Shown here one piece after another: positions 1-10,127 of a DNA stretch of 64,000 nt. The translations under genes and the position numbers were made by a program. Origin of the DNA: Streptosporangiaceae bacterium NEAU-GS5 (lineage in GTDB: Bacteria > Actinomycetota > Actinomycetes > Streptosporangiales > Streptosporangiaceae); the NCBI GenBank assembly GCA_017592665.1, contig JAGFNW010000010.1, positions 124,001 through 188,000 of the forward strand, in the 5' to 3' direction. The number at the start of each line of letters is the position of its first letter. Positions within the stretch are counted from its first letter, which is position 1. Below the pieces are notes generated by a model. That model was not told the DNA's origin, did no database searches, and was given only the letters and a program-made list of their open reading frames with translations.

Positions 1-2
1 AC

Positions 3-101
3 GCCGGGCCCATCCGCCTGGCCGCCGCCGGCAAGTGCGTGATCTGGGGCGGCGGCTACGCCGGAGCCTCCTGGACCAGCGCCTGGTCGCACTGCGGCTG
101 A
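3..101 (+). CDS. 3' end of an unrecognised protein, cut by the window edge
   Basis: Reading frame 3 stays open from the window edge to TGA at 99-101. It encodes about 32 residues with two cysteines and a Gly/Trp-rich end (CVIWGGGYAGASW, then HCG). Cys, Trp and Gly together suggest the tail of a secreted protein, but the rest lies outside the window. Family unknown. Confidence 0.4.
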   Translation, partial: AGPIRLAAAGKCVIWGGGYAGASWTSAWSHCG

Positions 102-163
102 CCCGCCCGCTAGAACGCCGGCCTGCTGCCGCGCGAGCGGCCGGGTCGCGGATCGCTACGATG

Positions 164-179
164 TTGACGTGAGCGTCAA
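164..179. promoter_or_regulatory. TetR operator 1 (16-bp perfect palindrome)
   Basis: TTGACGTGAGCGTCAA has 6-bp arms around a 4-bp centre and spans the GTG start of the tetR gene at 169. A -10-like TACGAT lies at 157-162 and no Shine-Dalgarno is visible, so the transcript may be leaderless and the operator would cover the start point. The same palindrome class recurs at 769-784. Confidence 0.6.
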
Positions 180-800
180 GTCGGAGCCTCCGACGACCGG
201 GCGGGGCAGGCGGACCAGGGCCGCGCTGATCCAGGCCGGGCGCGAGGCGTTCGAGGAGCAGGGGTTCGAGGCGGTCCGCATCGACGACGTGTGCGCCCGC
301 GCCAGGGTCTCGCACGGCACCTTCTACACCTACTTCGACTCCAAGGAGCGCCTGTTCCGCGAGGTGGCGGCCGCGGTCGTCGGCGAGATGTTCGCGGCGA
401 GCGTGGTCGGCGACGCCGCGCCCGGCGATCCGCGGGCCAGGATCGCCGAGGCCAACCGGCGCTATCTGCGCGCCTGGGCGGCCAACGCGCGGCTGGTCCG
501 GATGGTGGAGCACGCGGCCCTGTCCAACGACGCGTTCCGCGAGCTGCTGCTCGAGCTCCGCGAGGTGTTCGTGCGGCGCGGCGCGGAGGGCCTGCGGCGG
601 CTGCAGGAGCAGGGCCTGGCCGACCCCGGGCTCGATCCGCGGCTGACCGCGGTCATGCTCGGCGGGATGGTCGAGCACTTCGCGCACGTCTGGCTCGACC
701 TCGGCGAGCACACCGACGAGACGATCGCCGTCGACCTGCTGACGACGCTCTGGGCGCGGGCCATAGGATTGACACCAGCGTCAACCGGCGAGGTGAGCGG

Positions 801-804
<4 letters not shown>
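169..804 (+). CDS. TetR-family regulator of the downstream carboxylase operon
   Basis: 211 residues. The N-terminal helix-turn-helix (about residues 15-60) has the TetR pattern GREAFEEQGFEAVRIDD, then SHGTFYTYFDSKERLF. The rest is an all-helical ligand-binding domain. TetR proteins usually repress neighbouring genes until an acyl-CoA or similar ligand binds. The gene leads an operon with accD-like, accA-like, hydratase and AtuA genes. Its stop overlaps the next ATG (ATGA, 801-804). A matching palindrome sits at its own start and at its 3' end just before the carboxylase gene, so autoregulation and control of the operon are both likely. The ligand is unknown. Confidence 0.9.
769..784. promoter_or_regulatory. 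TetR operator 2, inside the 3' end of tetR
   Basis: TTGACACCAGCGTCAA shares TTGAC-N6-GTCAA with the copy at 164-179 and ends 17 bp before the ATG at 801. It could control an internal promoter for the carboxylase genes. The arms match except at the innermost base pair. Confidence 0.55.
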
Positions 805-2389
<1,585 letters not shown>

Positions 2390-2393
<4 letters not shown>

Positions 2394-4321
2394 TCACCAG
2401 ACTGCTGGTCGCCAACCGGGGCGAGATCGCCCGCCGGGTGTTCCGCACGTGCCGCGACCTCGGCATCGAGACGGTCGCCGTGTTCACCGACGCCGACGCG
2501 GACGCGCCACACGTGGCCGAGGCCGATCACGCCGTACGGCTCGGCCCGCCGCGGGCCTATCTGGACGCCGCCACGGTCGTGGCCGCGGCCGTCGCGGCCG
2601 GGGCTGACGCCGTCCACCCGGGCTACGGGTTCCTGTCGGAGAACGCGGCCTTCGCGACGGCCGTCCTGGACGCCGGGCTGATCTGGGTGGGGCCGCCGCC
2701 GGCCGCCATCGAGGCGATGGGGTCGAAGATCCAGGCCAAGGCCCTGATGGCCGAGGCGGGCGTGCCCGTGCTGCCCGACGTCGCGCCGGACGCGCCGGAC
2801 GTCCCGCTGCCGCTGCTGGTCAAGGCGTCGGCCGGAGGCGGCGGGCGCGGCATGCGGATCGTGCGCTCCCTCGACGAGCTGCCGCAGGCGCTGGAGCAGG
2901 CCGAGCGGGAGGCCGCCGCGGCCTTCGCCGACGGCACGGTGTTCGTGGAGCCGCTGCTGGAAGGCGCGCGCCACATCGAGGTGCAGATCCTCGCCGACGC
3001 GCACGGCACGGTCTGGGCGCTCGGCGAGCGCGAGTGCTCCATCCAGCGCCGCCACCAGAAGGTGATCGAGGAGGCGCCCTCGCCGGCCGTCTCCCCCGCG
3101 CTCCGCGCCCGCCTCTGCGAGGCGGCCACGGCCGCCGCCCGCGCCATCGGCTACGTGGGAGCGGGCACGGTCGAGTTCCTCGTCAAAGAGGAGACGGTCG
3201 CCTTCCTGGAGATGAACACGCGGCTGCAGGTCGAGCACCCGGTCACCGAATACGTCTACGGCCTCGACCTGGTGGCCGCGCAGCTGCGGATCGCCGAGGG
3301 CACCCCGCTCGGCGCGCTGCCGCCGAGCCCGGTCGGCCACGCCATCGAGGTCCGGCTGTACGCCGAGGATCCCGGCAACGAGTGGCGTCCCCAGACCGGC
3401 ACACTGCGCGCCTTCGACATCCCCGGAGTGGAGGCCGAGTTCGCGCCACGCGGCCGGCTCCGCCTCGACGCCGGCGTGCGCGCCGGGTCCGTCGTCGGCG
3501 CCCACTACGACCCGATGCTCGCCAAGCTCATCGCGTACGGCTCGAATCGGCAGGAGGCGACGCGGCGGCTGGCCGCCGCGCTCGCCGGGGCCCGGATCCA
3601 CGGCCTGGTGACCAACCGCGACCTGCTGGTCAACGTGCTGCGGTCGGATGCGTTCCAGGCGGGCGAGACCGACACCGGGTTCCTCGACCGGCATCCGTCC
3701 GCCGAGCCGCTCGCCGACGCGGCCGCCGTACGGCTGTCGGCGCTCGCCGCCGCGCTCGCCGGAGCCGCGGCCAACCGGGCGGCCGCGAAGGTCCTCGGGA
3801 GCCTGCCGAGCGGCTGGCGCAACGTCGTGTCCCAGCCGCAGCAGGTGGCGTATGAGGAGGCCACGGTCTCCTACCGCCTAACCAGGGACGGGTTGATCAC
3901 GGACGACGACGTGACGCTCGTGTCGGCCGAGCCCGGCCGGGTCGTGCTGGAGCTGGATCTTGACGGCATCCGGCGCGCGTTCGCGGTGGCCGCCTATCCG
4001 GACGCCGTCCATGTCGACTCGATTCTCGGCCCGGTGCGGCTGACCCCCGTCGAGCGGCTGCCCGAGCCGGTCGAGCAGGTGGCGCCGGGATCGTTGCCGG
4101 CGCCCATGCCGGGTACGGTCCTGCGTGTCGAGGTGAAACCGGGCGACGAGGTGGCCGCCGGCCAGCCGGTGATCACTCTGGAGGCCATGAAAATGGAACA
4201 CCAGATCGTCTCTCCGGCGGCGGGCGTCGTGGCCACGCTCAACGCCTCCCCCGGCCTCCAGGTCGAGGCGGGGGCGATCCTGGCAGTGATCGAGGAACTC
4301 AGCGCGGAGGAGCAGGCATGA
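2390..4321 (+). CDS. acyl-CoA carboxylase alpha subunit (biotin carboxylase + BCCP)
   Basis: 643 residues starting at GTG 2390, which overlaps the previous stop (GTGA). The order is biotin carboxylase (residues 1 to about 445; LLVANRGEIARRVFRTC, glycine-rich ATP loop KASAGGGGRGMRIV, EMNTRLQVEHPVTE), a linker domain, and a C-terminal biotinyl domain with EAMKMEH. Lys601 is the predicted biotinylation site. It carboxylates biotin with ATP and bicarbonate and hands the group to the beta subunit encoded just upstream. The single-chain BC-BCCP layout is that of actinobacterial AccA and Liu/Atu enzymes. The stop overlaps the next ATG (ATGA). Confidence 0.92.
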
Positions 4322-5157
4322 CGGTCGTGCATCGGGAGGACGACCGCGGGGTCGCGACCCTCACCCTCGACTCGCCCCGCAACCGCAACGCGCTCTCGCG
4401 CGACCTGGTCGGCGAGCTCACCGCCCACGTCGAGGCCGTGGCCGCCGACCCCGACACCAGGGCGGTGCTGCTGACCCACACGGGCGGCGTGTTCTGCTCG
4501 GGCGCCGATCTCGGCGAGGCCGTGGGCGAGGGCATGGCGGGCGGCAGCCGCCGGATGATCGACCTGTTCACGCTCCTGGTCGAGCTGCCCAAACCGGTCG
4601 TGTGCCGGGTCGCGGGCAAGGTTCGCGCGGGCGGTCTCGGCCTGCTCGGGGCCTGCGACGTGGTGCTGGCGAGCGCGGCGGGCGACTACGCGTTCACCGA
4701 GGCCCGGCTGGGGCTGGCGCCCGCGATGATCTCGCTGACGCTGCTGCCGCGGCTGGACGCGCGGGCCGCCGGGCGCTACTTCCTCACCGGCGAGACCTTC
4801 ACCGCCGCCGAGGCCGAGCGGATCGGGCTGCTCACGCGTGCCGTGCCGGCCGACGCCCTCGACGCGGCCGTGGCCGAGGTGCTCGACGCGCTCAGACTGG
4901 CCTCCCCGCAAGGGCTGGCCGAGTCGAAGCTGCTCGTCACCGAGGCCGTACGGCATCTGCTCGCCGAGCACGGCGAGCAGATGGCGGCCCGCTCGGCGCG
5001 CCTCTTCTCATCGGACGAGGCCAAGGAGGGCATGAGCGCCTTCCTCCAACGCCGCCCCCCATCCTGGGCGTCGGAGACTTCGGGGACCTCGGGGACGTCG
5101 GGGACGTCGGACGCTTCCGGGACGTCTGGCGCTTCCGGAGCTTCTGGGACGCCGTGA
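4318..5157 (+). CDS. enoyl-CoA hydratase, methylglutaconyl/isohexenylglutaconyl type
   Basis: 279 residues, crotonase fold. GGVFCSGADLGE and RAGGLGLLGACDVV form the CoA/oxyanion-hole regions. FTEARLGLAPAMIS matches the TExRxGLxPAxIS signature of methylglutaconyl-CoA (LiuC) and isohexenylglutaconyl-CoA (AtuE) hydratases, with the catalytic Glu in TE. It probably hydrates the product of the carboxylase encoded upstream, and may also serve the leucine locus at 32-40 kb, which has no hydratase. The last 25 or so residues are a Gly-Thr-Ser repeat from 9-bp DNA repeats and are not part of the fold. The stop shares one base with the next ATG (TGATG). Confidence 0.85.
   Translation: MTVVHREDDRGVATLTLDSPRNRNALSRDLVGELTAHVEAVAADPDTRAVLLTHTGGVFCSGADLGEAVGEGMAGGSRRMIDLFTLLVELPKPVVCRVAGKVRAGGLGLLGACDVVLASAAGDYAFTEARLGLAPAMISLTLLPRLDARAAGRYFLTGETFTAAEAERIGLLTRAVPADALDAAVAEVLDALRLASPQGLAESKLLVTEAVRHLLAEHGEQMAARSARLFSSDEAKEGMSAFLQRRPPSWASETSGTSGTSGTSDASGTSGASGASGTP
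5084..5153 (+). repeat. 9-bp minisatellite encoding the C-terminal GTS tail of the hydratase
   Basis: Near-tandem GGGACGTCG-type units, period 9 bp, code for repeated Gly-Thr-Ser and Gly-Ala-Ser. The repeat keeps frame and ends right before the stop codon. Confidence 0.7.
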
Positions 5158-6962
5158 TGTTGCGGATCGCCAACTGCAGCGGCTTCTACGGCGACCGGCT
5201 CTCGGCGGCGCGCGAAATGGTCGAGGGCGGCCCCATCGACGTGCTCACCGGCGACTGGCTGGCCGAGCTGACCATGCTCATCCTGGCCCGGGGCAAGACC
5301 CGCTACGCCCGGACGTTCCTGACCCAGATGGAGCAGGTCCTCGGCACCTGCCTCGACCGCGGCATCAAGGTCGTGTCCAACGCGGGCGGTCTCGACCCGG
5401 CCGCCTGCGCCGAGGCCGTACACGACCTGGCGCTTCAGCTGGGCCTGTCGATCTCGGTGGGCGCGGCCGTCGACCCGATCGAAGGCCGGGGGCGGCTGGC
5501 CCGCCGTACGGTCCGGGTCGCCCATGTGACCGGCGACGACCTGATGGGGCGCCTCCCCGGCGAGCTGGTCAACATGGACACGGGCGAGACGCTGGACGCG
5601 CCCCCGCTGACCGCCAACGCCTATCTCGGCGGGCGGCCCATCGCGGCCGCCCTGAGCGCGGGCGCCGACGTTGTGGTCACCGGGCGCTGCACCGACGCGG
5701 CGCTGGTCACCGGCCCCGGCATCTGGCGCCACGGGTGGGGCCCCGGCGACCTCGACGCGCTCGCCGGGTCTGTCGTGACCGGGCATGTGATCGAGTGCGG
5801 CTGCCAGGCCACCGGCGGCAACTACGCGTTCTTCGAGGAGGTCCCCGATCTCGCGCGGTGCGGCTTCCCCATCGCCGAGCTGCACGCCGACGGCTCCAGC
5901 GTCATCACCAAGCATCCGGGCACGGGCGGCCTGGTCAGCGTGGGCACGGTCACGGCCCAGCTGCTGTACGAGATCGGCACGCCCCGCTATCTCGGCCCCG
6001 ACGTGACGGCCCGCTTCGACACCGTCACGCTGACCCAGGAGGGGCCCGACCGGGTTCGGATCTCCGGAGTGCGCGGCGAGCCGCCACCCGACACGCTCAA
6101 GGTCGCGGTCAACTGCTTCGGCGGGTTCCGCAACACGATGACGCTCGTGCTCACCGGGCTCGACATTCCCGCCAAGGCCCGGGCCGCGGAGGAGGCGATC
6201 TGGTCCCGGGTGCCGAAGGACGCCTTCGACCAGGTGCACGTCGAATCGACCCCGCTGGACGGCGACACGGCACTCCTGCGGATCACCGTCTTCGACGCCG
6301 ACCAGAAAACCGCCGGCCGCCGCTTCTCCTCAGCCGTCGTCGAAACGGGCCTGGCCAGCTACCCCGGCTTCTACGGCCTCACCCCGCCCGGCGACGCCTC
6401 CCCCTACGGCATCTACTGGCCCGTCCTGGTCCCCGCCAACGCAGTAGAACCAGTAATAACCCTCGACGGCCGCCCCATCCCCCTCCCCCCCGCCCCCACC
6501 ACACCCGCCGGCGCCGCGGCCCCGCCCACCGCCACCACGCACGGCACCACGCCCACCGGCACCGCGGCCCCCACCACCACGCCGCCCGCGCGGCCGTATG
6601 GCGAGACGGCGGAGGCGCGCTTGGGCGCGATCGTCGGGGCGCGGTCGGGGGACAAAGGGGGCAACGCCAACCTCGGAGTGTGGCCACGCGACCCGGAGGC
6701 GTACCCGTGGCTGGCCGACCATCTGACGGCCGAGCGGATCCACGAGCTGCTGCCCGAGACGCGCGGGCTGCGGGTGGAGCGGTTCGAGCTGCCCAACCTC
6801 GCGGCGCTCAACTTCGTGATCCACGGGCTGCTCGGCCGCGGCGTGGCGGCGAGCCCGCTGCTCGACGCCCAGGCCAAGGCGCTCGGCGAGCGATTGCGCG
6901 CCGCAGTGACGTCCATTCCTGTCGAACTCCTGCCCGACACTCCCCGATATTTCGCGAAATAG
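5157..6962 (+). CDS. AtuA-family (DUF1446) acyclic-terpene-utilisation protein
   Basis: 601 residues from ATG 5157, which overlaps the previous stop. The N-terminal part (about 1-435) is the DUF1446/AtuA domain (NCSGFYGDRLSAAREM, GDWLAELTM, VVSNAGGLDP, GRCTDAALV). A Pro/Thr/Ala-rich linker follows (DNA about 6480-6595). The C-terminal domain carries GARSGDKGGNANLGVWPRD, typical of the small domain fused to AtuA proteins. AtuA is needed for citronellol/geraniol breakdown in Pseudomonas, but its reaction is unknown. As last gene of a carboxylase-hydratase operon it probably acts on the same branched acyl-CoA route. From memory, mycobacterial accA2/accD2 loci carry a similar gene. Confidence 0.85.
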   Translation: MLRIANCSGFYGDRLSAAREMVEGGPIDVLTGDWLAELTMLILARGKTRYARTFLTQMEQVLGTCLDRGIKVVSNAGGLDPAACAEAVHDLALQLGLSISVGAAVDPIEGRGRLARRTVRVAHVTGDDLMGRLPGELVNMDTGETLDAPPLTANAYLGGRPIAAALSAGADVVVTGRCTDAALVTGPGIWRHGWGPGDLDALAGSVVTGHVIECGCQATGGNYAFFEEVPDLARCGFPIAELHADGSSVITKHPGTGGLVSVGTVTAQLLYEIGTPRYLGPDVTARFDTVTLTQEGPDRVRISGVRGEPPPDTLKVAVNCFGGFRNTMTLVLTGLDIPAKARAAEEAIWSRVPKDAFDQVHVESTPLDGDTALLRITVFDADQKTAGRRFSSAVVETGLASYPGFYGLTPPGDASPYGIYWPVLVPANAVEPVITLDGRPIPLPPAPTTPAGAAAPPTATTHGTTPTGTAAPTTTPPARPYGETAEARLGAIVGARSGDKGGNANLGVWPRDPEAYPWLADHLTAERIHELLPETRGLRVERFELPNLAALNFVIHGLLGRGVAASPLLDAQAKALGERLRAAVTSIPVELLPDTPRYFAK

Positions 6963-6988
6963 CTCCACAAAGGTGGGTTTGAGGCCTA

Positions 6989-7004
6989 CAATTGCGCGCA
7001 ATTG
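6989..7004. promoter_or_regulatory. 16-bp perfect palindrome upstream of a small gene (XRE-locus site A)
   Basis: CAATTGCGCGCAATTG is self-complementary over all 16 bases and ends 21 bp before the ATG at 7026. A related site, CAATTGCTTGCAGTTG, precedes the other small gene of this locus (8184-8199). Shared consensus CAAYTGC-NN-GCARTTG. Confidence 0.6.
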
Positions 7005-7025
7005 CCCAACGATTGGGGTACTCCT

Positions 7026-7232
7026 ATGCGCCTGACGTTTCTCGGATCCACGTCCGAGGCGGGGGCCTGCCCTTCCCTGTACGCCACTGATCGCGGCACG
7101 ATCGTGGTCCAAGGCCTTGAGCTGGTCGATCTCGAAGCCCGATCCGATTTGCGGCACGTGCTCGACGGCGAAACCGCGGTCGAGGTGCCGAGAGAGCTCC
7201 TGGCCGAAATCGCGCGCGCGGTTCTCGGCTGA
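7026..7232 (+). CDS. small conserved actinomycete protein of an XRE locus
   Basis: 68 residues from ATG 7026, with a purine-rich GGGG stretch upstream. The sequence (MRLTFLGSTSEAG, SLYATDRGTIVVQG, VEVPRELLAEI) resembles short proteins often found beside DUF5753 XRE regulators; that is from memory and no function is known. No membrane segment or signal peptide is visible. An alternative start at 7002 would place the palindrome inside the gene and is less likely. Confidence 0.65.
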   Translation: MRLTFLGSTSEAGACPSLYATDRGTIVVQGLELVDLEARSDLRHVLDGETAVEVPRELLAEIARAVLG

Positions 7233-7255
7233 TCGTCCCGATCGTGCCTGATCGT

Positions 7256-7269
7256 TAGGGAGTTCCCTA
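7256..7269. promoter_or_regulatory. 14-bp inverted repeat upstream of the XRE regulator
   Basis: TAGGGAGTTCCCTA has perfect 6-bp arms and a 2-bp centre, 57 bp before the GTG at 7326. It differs from the CAAYTGC palindromes flanking the locus, so a second regulator or autoregulation through another site is possible. Confidence 0.4.
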
Positions 7270-7325
7270 TGGCCCGTCAGTGACCTTGGGTCTACCTTGG
7301 AGCGCACTACGGCCGGAGGTATGTA

Positions 7326-8177
7326 GTGAGCTCGTTCCAGCAGGCAAGAATCGACCTCGGGGTTCAATTGCGCCAACTCCGCGAGGCCGCTCGCCTGTCG
7401 GGGAAGGAGCTCGCCGAGCGACTGGGATGGCAGCCCTCCAAGGTGTCGCGGATCGAGAACGCCCGGCAGACCGCGACCGAGGACGACGTCGTGGTGTGGG
7501 GCCAGGCCGTCCGCGCCGAGGCCGCGGTCGTCGACGGGCTGATTCAGCAGGCCATGGGACTCCTGGAGCGGCACGACTCCTGGCGGCAGCGGCACAAGAG
7601 CGGCCTCGCCGCGCTGCAGGAGGACATCCGCGACGTCGAGGCGCGGACGCGGCTGTTCCGCGCCTTCGAGCCGGGCGTTGTGATGGGCTTGCTGCAAACG
7701 GCCGAATATTCGCGGCACATTTTCGCGAAGGTTCGCCGTCTCTATGAGGCGACCGACGACGTCGACGCCGCCATCCGCGTCCGCATGCAGCGGCAGGAGG
7801 TCCTCTACGACCCGAGCCGCATGTTCCGCTTCGTGATGCCCGAGTCGGTGCTGTTCTACCGGCTCGCCCCGGTCGACGTGATGCGCGGCCAGCTCGACCG
7901 GTTGCTCGCGGTCACGACGTTGCCGAACGTGGAGTTCGGCGTCATCCCCTTCCACGCCCCGCTGCCCTCGGTTTTCCTCAACGGATTCTGGATCTACAAC
8001 GAGGCCATGGTCGGCGTGGCGACAAAGACGAAGGACATCCTCCTGCGTGACCCCGAGGACGTGGGCTTTTACGCCCGCGCGTTCGAGGAACTGGCTGAAG
8101 TCGCGGTCTACCGAGAGGACGCGCGGTCCATCATTGTTCACGCGTTGGACGAGTACGCGAAACAATCGACGGATTAG
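7326..8177 (+). CDS. XRE-family DNA-binding protein with DUF5753-type C-terminal domain
   Basis: 283 residues from GTG 7326, preceded by GGAGG. The N-terminal HTH (about 8-62: QLRQLREAARLSGKELAERL, SKVSRIENARQ) is followed by the DUF5753 region (about 95-275; EPGVVMGLLQTAEYSR, RQEVLYDP, LPNVEFGVIPFH, GFWIYNE). Family members such as WhiJ- and Scr1-like proteins of Streptomyces act with small partner proteins in development or antibiotic control. The usual DUF397 partner is missing. Instead two other small genes flank it, each preceded by a CAAYTGCNNGCARTTG palindrome, which suggests they are its targets and partners. Confidence 0.85.
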   Translation: MSSFQQARIDLGVQLRQLREAARLSGKELAERLGWQPSKVSRIENARQTATEDDVVVWGQAVRAEAAVVDGLIQQAMGLLERHDSWRQRHKSGLAALQEDIRDVEARTRLFRAFEPGVVMGLLQTAEYSRHIFAKVRRLYEATDDVDAAIRVRMQRQEVLYDPSRMFRFVMPESVLFYRLAPVDVMRGQLDRLLAVTTLPNVEFGVIPFHAPLPSVFLNGFWIYNEAMVGVATKTKDILLRDPEDVGFYARAFEELAEVAVYREDARSIIVHALDEYAKQSTD

Positions 8178-8183
8178 CCACCG

Positions 8184-8199
8184 CAATTGCTTGCAGTTG
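8184..8199. promoter_or_regulatory. 16-bp palindrome upstream of a small gene (XRE-locus site B)
   Basis: CAATTGCTTGCAGTTG matches site A (6989-7004) at 14 of 16 positions and keeps the dyad CAAYTGC-NN-GCARTTG. It lies 48 bp before the ATG at 8248. Confidence 0.55.
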
Positions 8200-8247
8200 C
8201 CTGGAACCTCGTGCAATCCTCAAGGCTTGGACGGGAGGTGACGGAGC

Positions 8248-8505
8248 ATGGTCGACACGATGACCGGCATTGCGGAGTTCGCCGAGGCCGTCCGGGAGCA
8301 CATCGACCTGGCCGTCAGGGTCCGGCCCGGCTCGCATCCGCGGGCCGAGGTGCGCAATCGGTTCAGCGAAAACCTGTGCGAGACCGTGACCTGTTCGGAC
8401 GAGGGCGCTTTCGTAACGTCATGGGGCTATCGCCTCGGCACCGTCGACAACGTCGCCGACGCCGCCGCCCGCCTCGCCTACCTCCTCGCCGCCCTGTCGG
8501 CCTAA
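8248..8505 (+). CDS. small protein of unknown function, XRE-locus partner
   Basis: 85 residues from ATG 8248, preceded by GGGAGGTGACGG. It begins MVDTMTGIAEFAEAVREH and ends in a helical Ala/Leu-rich segment. It has two cysteines (residues 49 and 54) and no signal peptide. It does not match DUF397, the usual partner of DUF5753 regulators. Position and the shared palindrome tie it to the XRE gene at 7326. After its stop, 8506-8690 holds no gene that I can support. Confidence 0.6.
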   Translation: MVDTMTGIAEFAEAVREHIDLAVRVRPGSHPRAEVRNRFSENLCETVTCSDEGAFVTSWGYRLGTVDNVADAAARLAYLLAALSA

Positions 8506-8690
8506 CGCCCGACCACCCGGCCCCGCCGCTGACCAACTGCCTAGCGGCTGACCAACCGGCCCAGCGCCCGCCCAGCCCGGCGAGCCACGCCTCCCGCGCC
8601 CATCCCCCTTCACGCCGGCCACCGCGCCGTGCTCACTTCGTCGTCCGCGCAATCCATGTGTGGGAACCCGCCGGCCGGGGCGGGGCGGGG

Positions 8691-10046
8691 TCAGGATTCG
8701 CGGAGGTCTTGGGCCAGGCGTTCCAGGTTGCTGACGAAGGCGCGGGCGTCGTCTTCGGAGTGCTGGACGGAGATGGTCCATTGCTCGCACTTGCCCCACG
8801 GCGGCAGGAAGACCCCGCCGTTGTGCTGGTAGAGCCAGTGCGCGTGGCCCCACTGGTCGGGATAGGCCAGGAAGTCGCGGTAGTCGCGCAGCCGGTCGTG
8901 GAAGATGACGGCGCCCTTCGCGCCGAAGGCCTGGACGTAGCCCGGCAGCTCATAGCGCTTGAGGATCTCGGCGGCGCCCTCCGTCATGATGGCGCGCAGC
9001 CGGGCGAAGCGCCGGTAGGCGTCCGCGTCGAGCACCTCGAAGAGGGTGGCCCGGGCGGCGGCCATCGTCAGCGGGTTGCCGTTGAAGGTGCCCACCTGCT
9101 CGTACGCCCCTGAGGCGATCAGGCCCATGAGCTCGCGCGTGCCGCCGACGGCGCCGCAGGGGACACCGCCGCCGAGCGCCTTGGCCAGGCAGACCAGGTC
9201 GGGCGTGACATCCCACAGTTCCGTCGCGCCGCCGGGAGCGACCGCGAGGCCGGTCTTGACCTCGTCGAACGTCAGGTAGGCGCCGTGGAGGTGGAGCACC
9301 TGGCGCAGCCCGGCGAGGTAGCCGTCGGGCGGCGGGATGAGCCCGATGTTCATCATGACCGGCTCGAGGATCATGCCGGCGATCTCGCCGGGGTTCTCGG
9401 CCAGGACGCGCTCGACCGCGTCGAGGTCGCCGAAGGGCACCACGATCGTGAGGTCGGCGATCTGCGGGGGGACGGATTTGCTGTGCCGTACGGAGTTGGG
9501 GCGGGTGGGGGGACCTGCCTGTTCGGCGGGGGGATAGACGGACACCTGCACCGAATCATGGTGGCCGTGATACGTGCCCTCAACTTTGATGATCTTCATC
9601 CGGCCGGTGGCGACCCGCATGAGGTGGACGGCGTCCATGGTGGCTTCCGTACCGGAGTTGCCGAACCGCCACATGGGCAGCCCGAACCGGCGGGCCAGCT
9701 CGCGGGCGACGATGATGGCGTCCTCGGTGGGCTGGGCGAAGTGCGTGCCCTTACGGACTCGGTCGGACACGGCGGCCACGATCGCCGGGTGCGCGTGGCC
9801 GACCAGGCCGACGCCGAACCCGCCGTGCAGGTCGACGTATGACGTGCCGTCCACGTCGATCACCCGGGAACCTGCGCCGTGCGAGATCCACACCGCCCCC
9901 GGAGGCGCGTCCTGCCAGTTGGAGGCCACCCCGCCGGGCAGCACGTCCGCGCACTCGTTCCTGATCTCCTGTGATTTCCCGGTCCGGCGCAGGAACAGCT
10001 TCTCCTGCTCCGCGATCATCGCGTCCAGCCGCGCAAGCTCGCTCAT
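8691..10046 (-). CDS. class III aminotransferase, glutamate-1-semialdehyde aminomutase-like
   Basis: 451 residues. PLP-dependent fold type I: FGNSGTEATMDAVHLMRVATGR (phosphate-binding region, residues 128-149), Asp261 in LTFDEVKTG, and the predicted PLP lysine Lys289 in LVCLAKALGGG. The overall pattern follows GSA-2,1-aminomutase-like enzymes rather than ornithine or GABA aminotransferases. It stands alone, away from heme genes, so HemL itself is doubtful; an amino-sugar, beta-amino-acid or secondary-metabolite role is equally possible. ATG at 10044-10046. A TetR-like inverted repeat lies 12 bp upstream. Confidence 0.8.
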   Translation of the reverse strand: MSELARLDAMIAEQEKLFLRRTGKSQEIRNECADVLPGGVASNWQDAPPGAVWISHGAGSRVIDVDGTSYVDLHGGFGVGLVGHAHPAIVAAVSDRVRKGTHFAQPTEDAIIVARELARRFGLPMWRFGNSGTEATMDAVHLMRVATGRMKIIKVEGTYHGHHDSVQVSVYPPAEQAGPPTRPNSVRHSKSVPPQIADLTIVVPFGDLDAVERVLAENPGEIAGMILEPVMMNIGLIPPPDGYLAGLRQVLHLHGAYLTFDEVKTGLAVAPGGATELWDVTPDLVCLAKALGGGVPCGAVGGTRELMGLIASGAYEQVGTFNGNPLTMAAARATLFEVLDADAYRRFARLRAIMTEGAAEILKRYELPGYVQAFGAKGAVIFHDRLRDYRDFLAYPDQWGHAHWLYQHNGGVFLPPWGKCEQWTISVQHSEDDARAFVSNLERLAQDLRES

Positions 10047-10058
10047 GAGCCTACGTTA

Positions 10059-10076
10059 ACTGAACGACCAGTCAGT
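10059..10076. promoter_or_regulatory. inverted repeat upstream of the aminotransferase
   Basis: ACTGA-N8-TCAGT with an AACGACCAGTC core, in the 5' leader of the minus-strand aminotransferase. The form resembles TetR operators, but there is no second copy nearby. Confidence 0.3.
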
Positions 10077-10127
10077 GGCGCAACTCCTTTCGTGCTCAAA
10101 TCGCACCTTTTGTCGTGGATATCTGTG

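Noticed and set aside
8691-10046. HemL of heme biosynthesis
   Set aside because: Motifs fit the wider aminomutase-like class, but no heme genes surround it, so no gene symbol is given.
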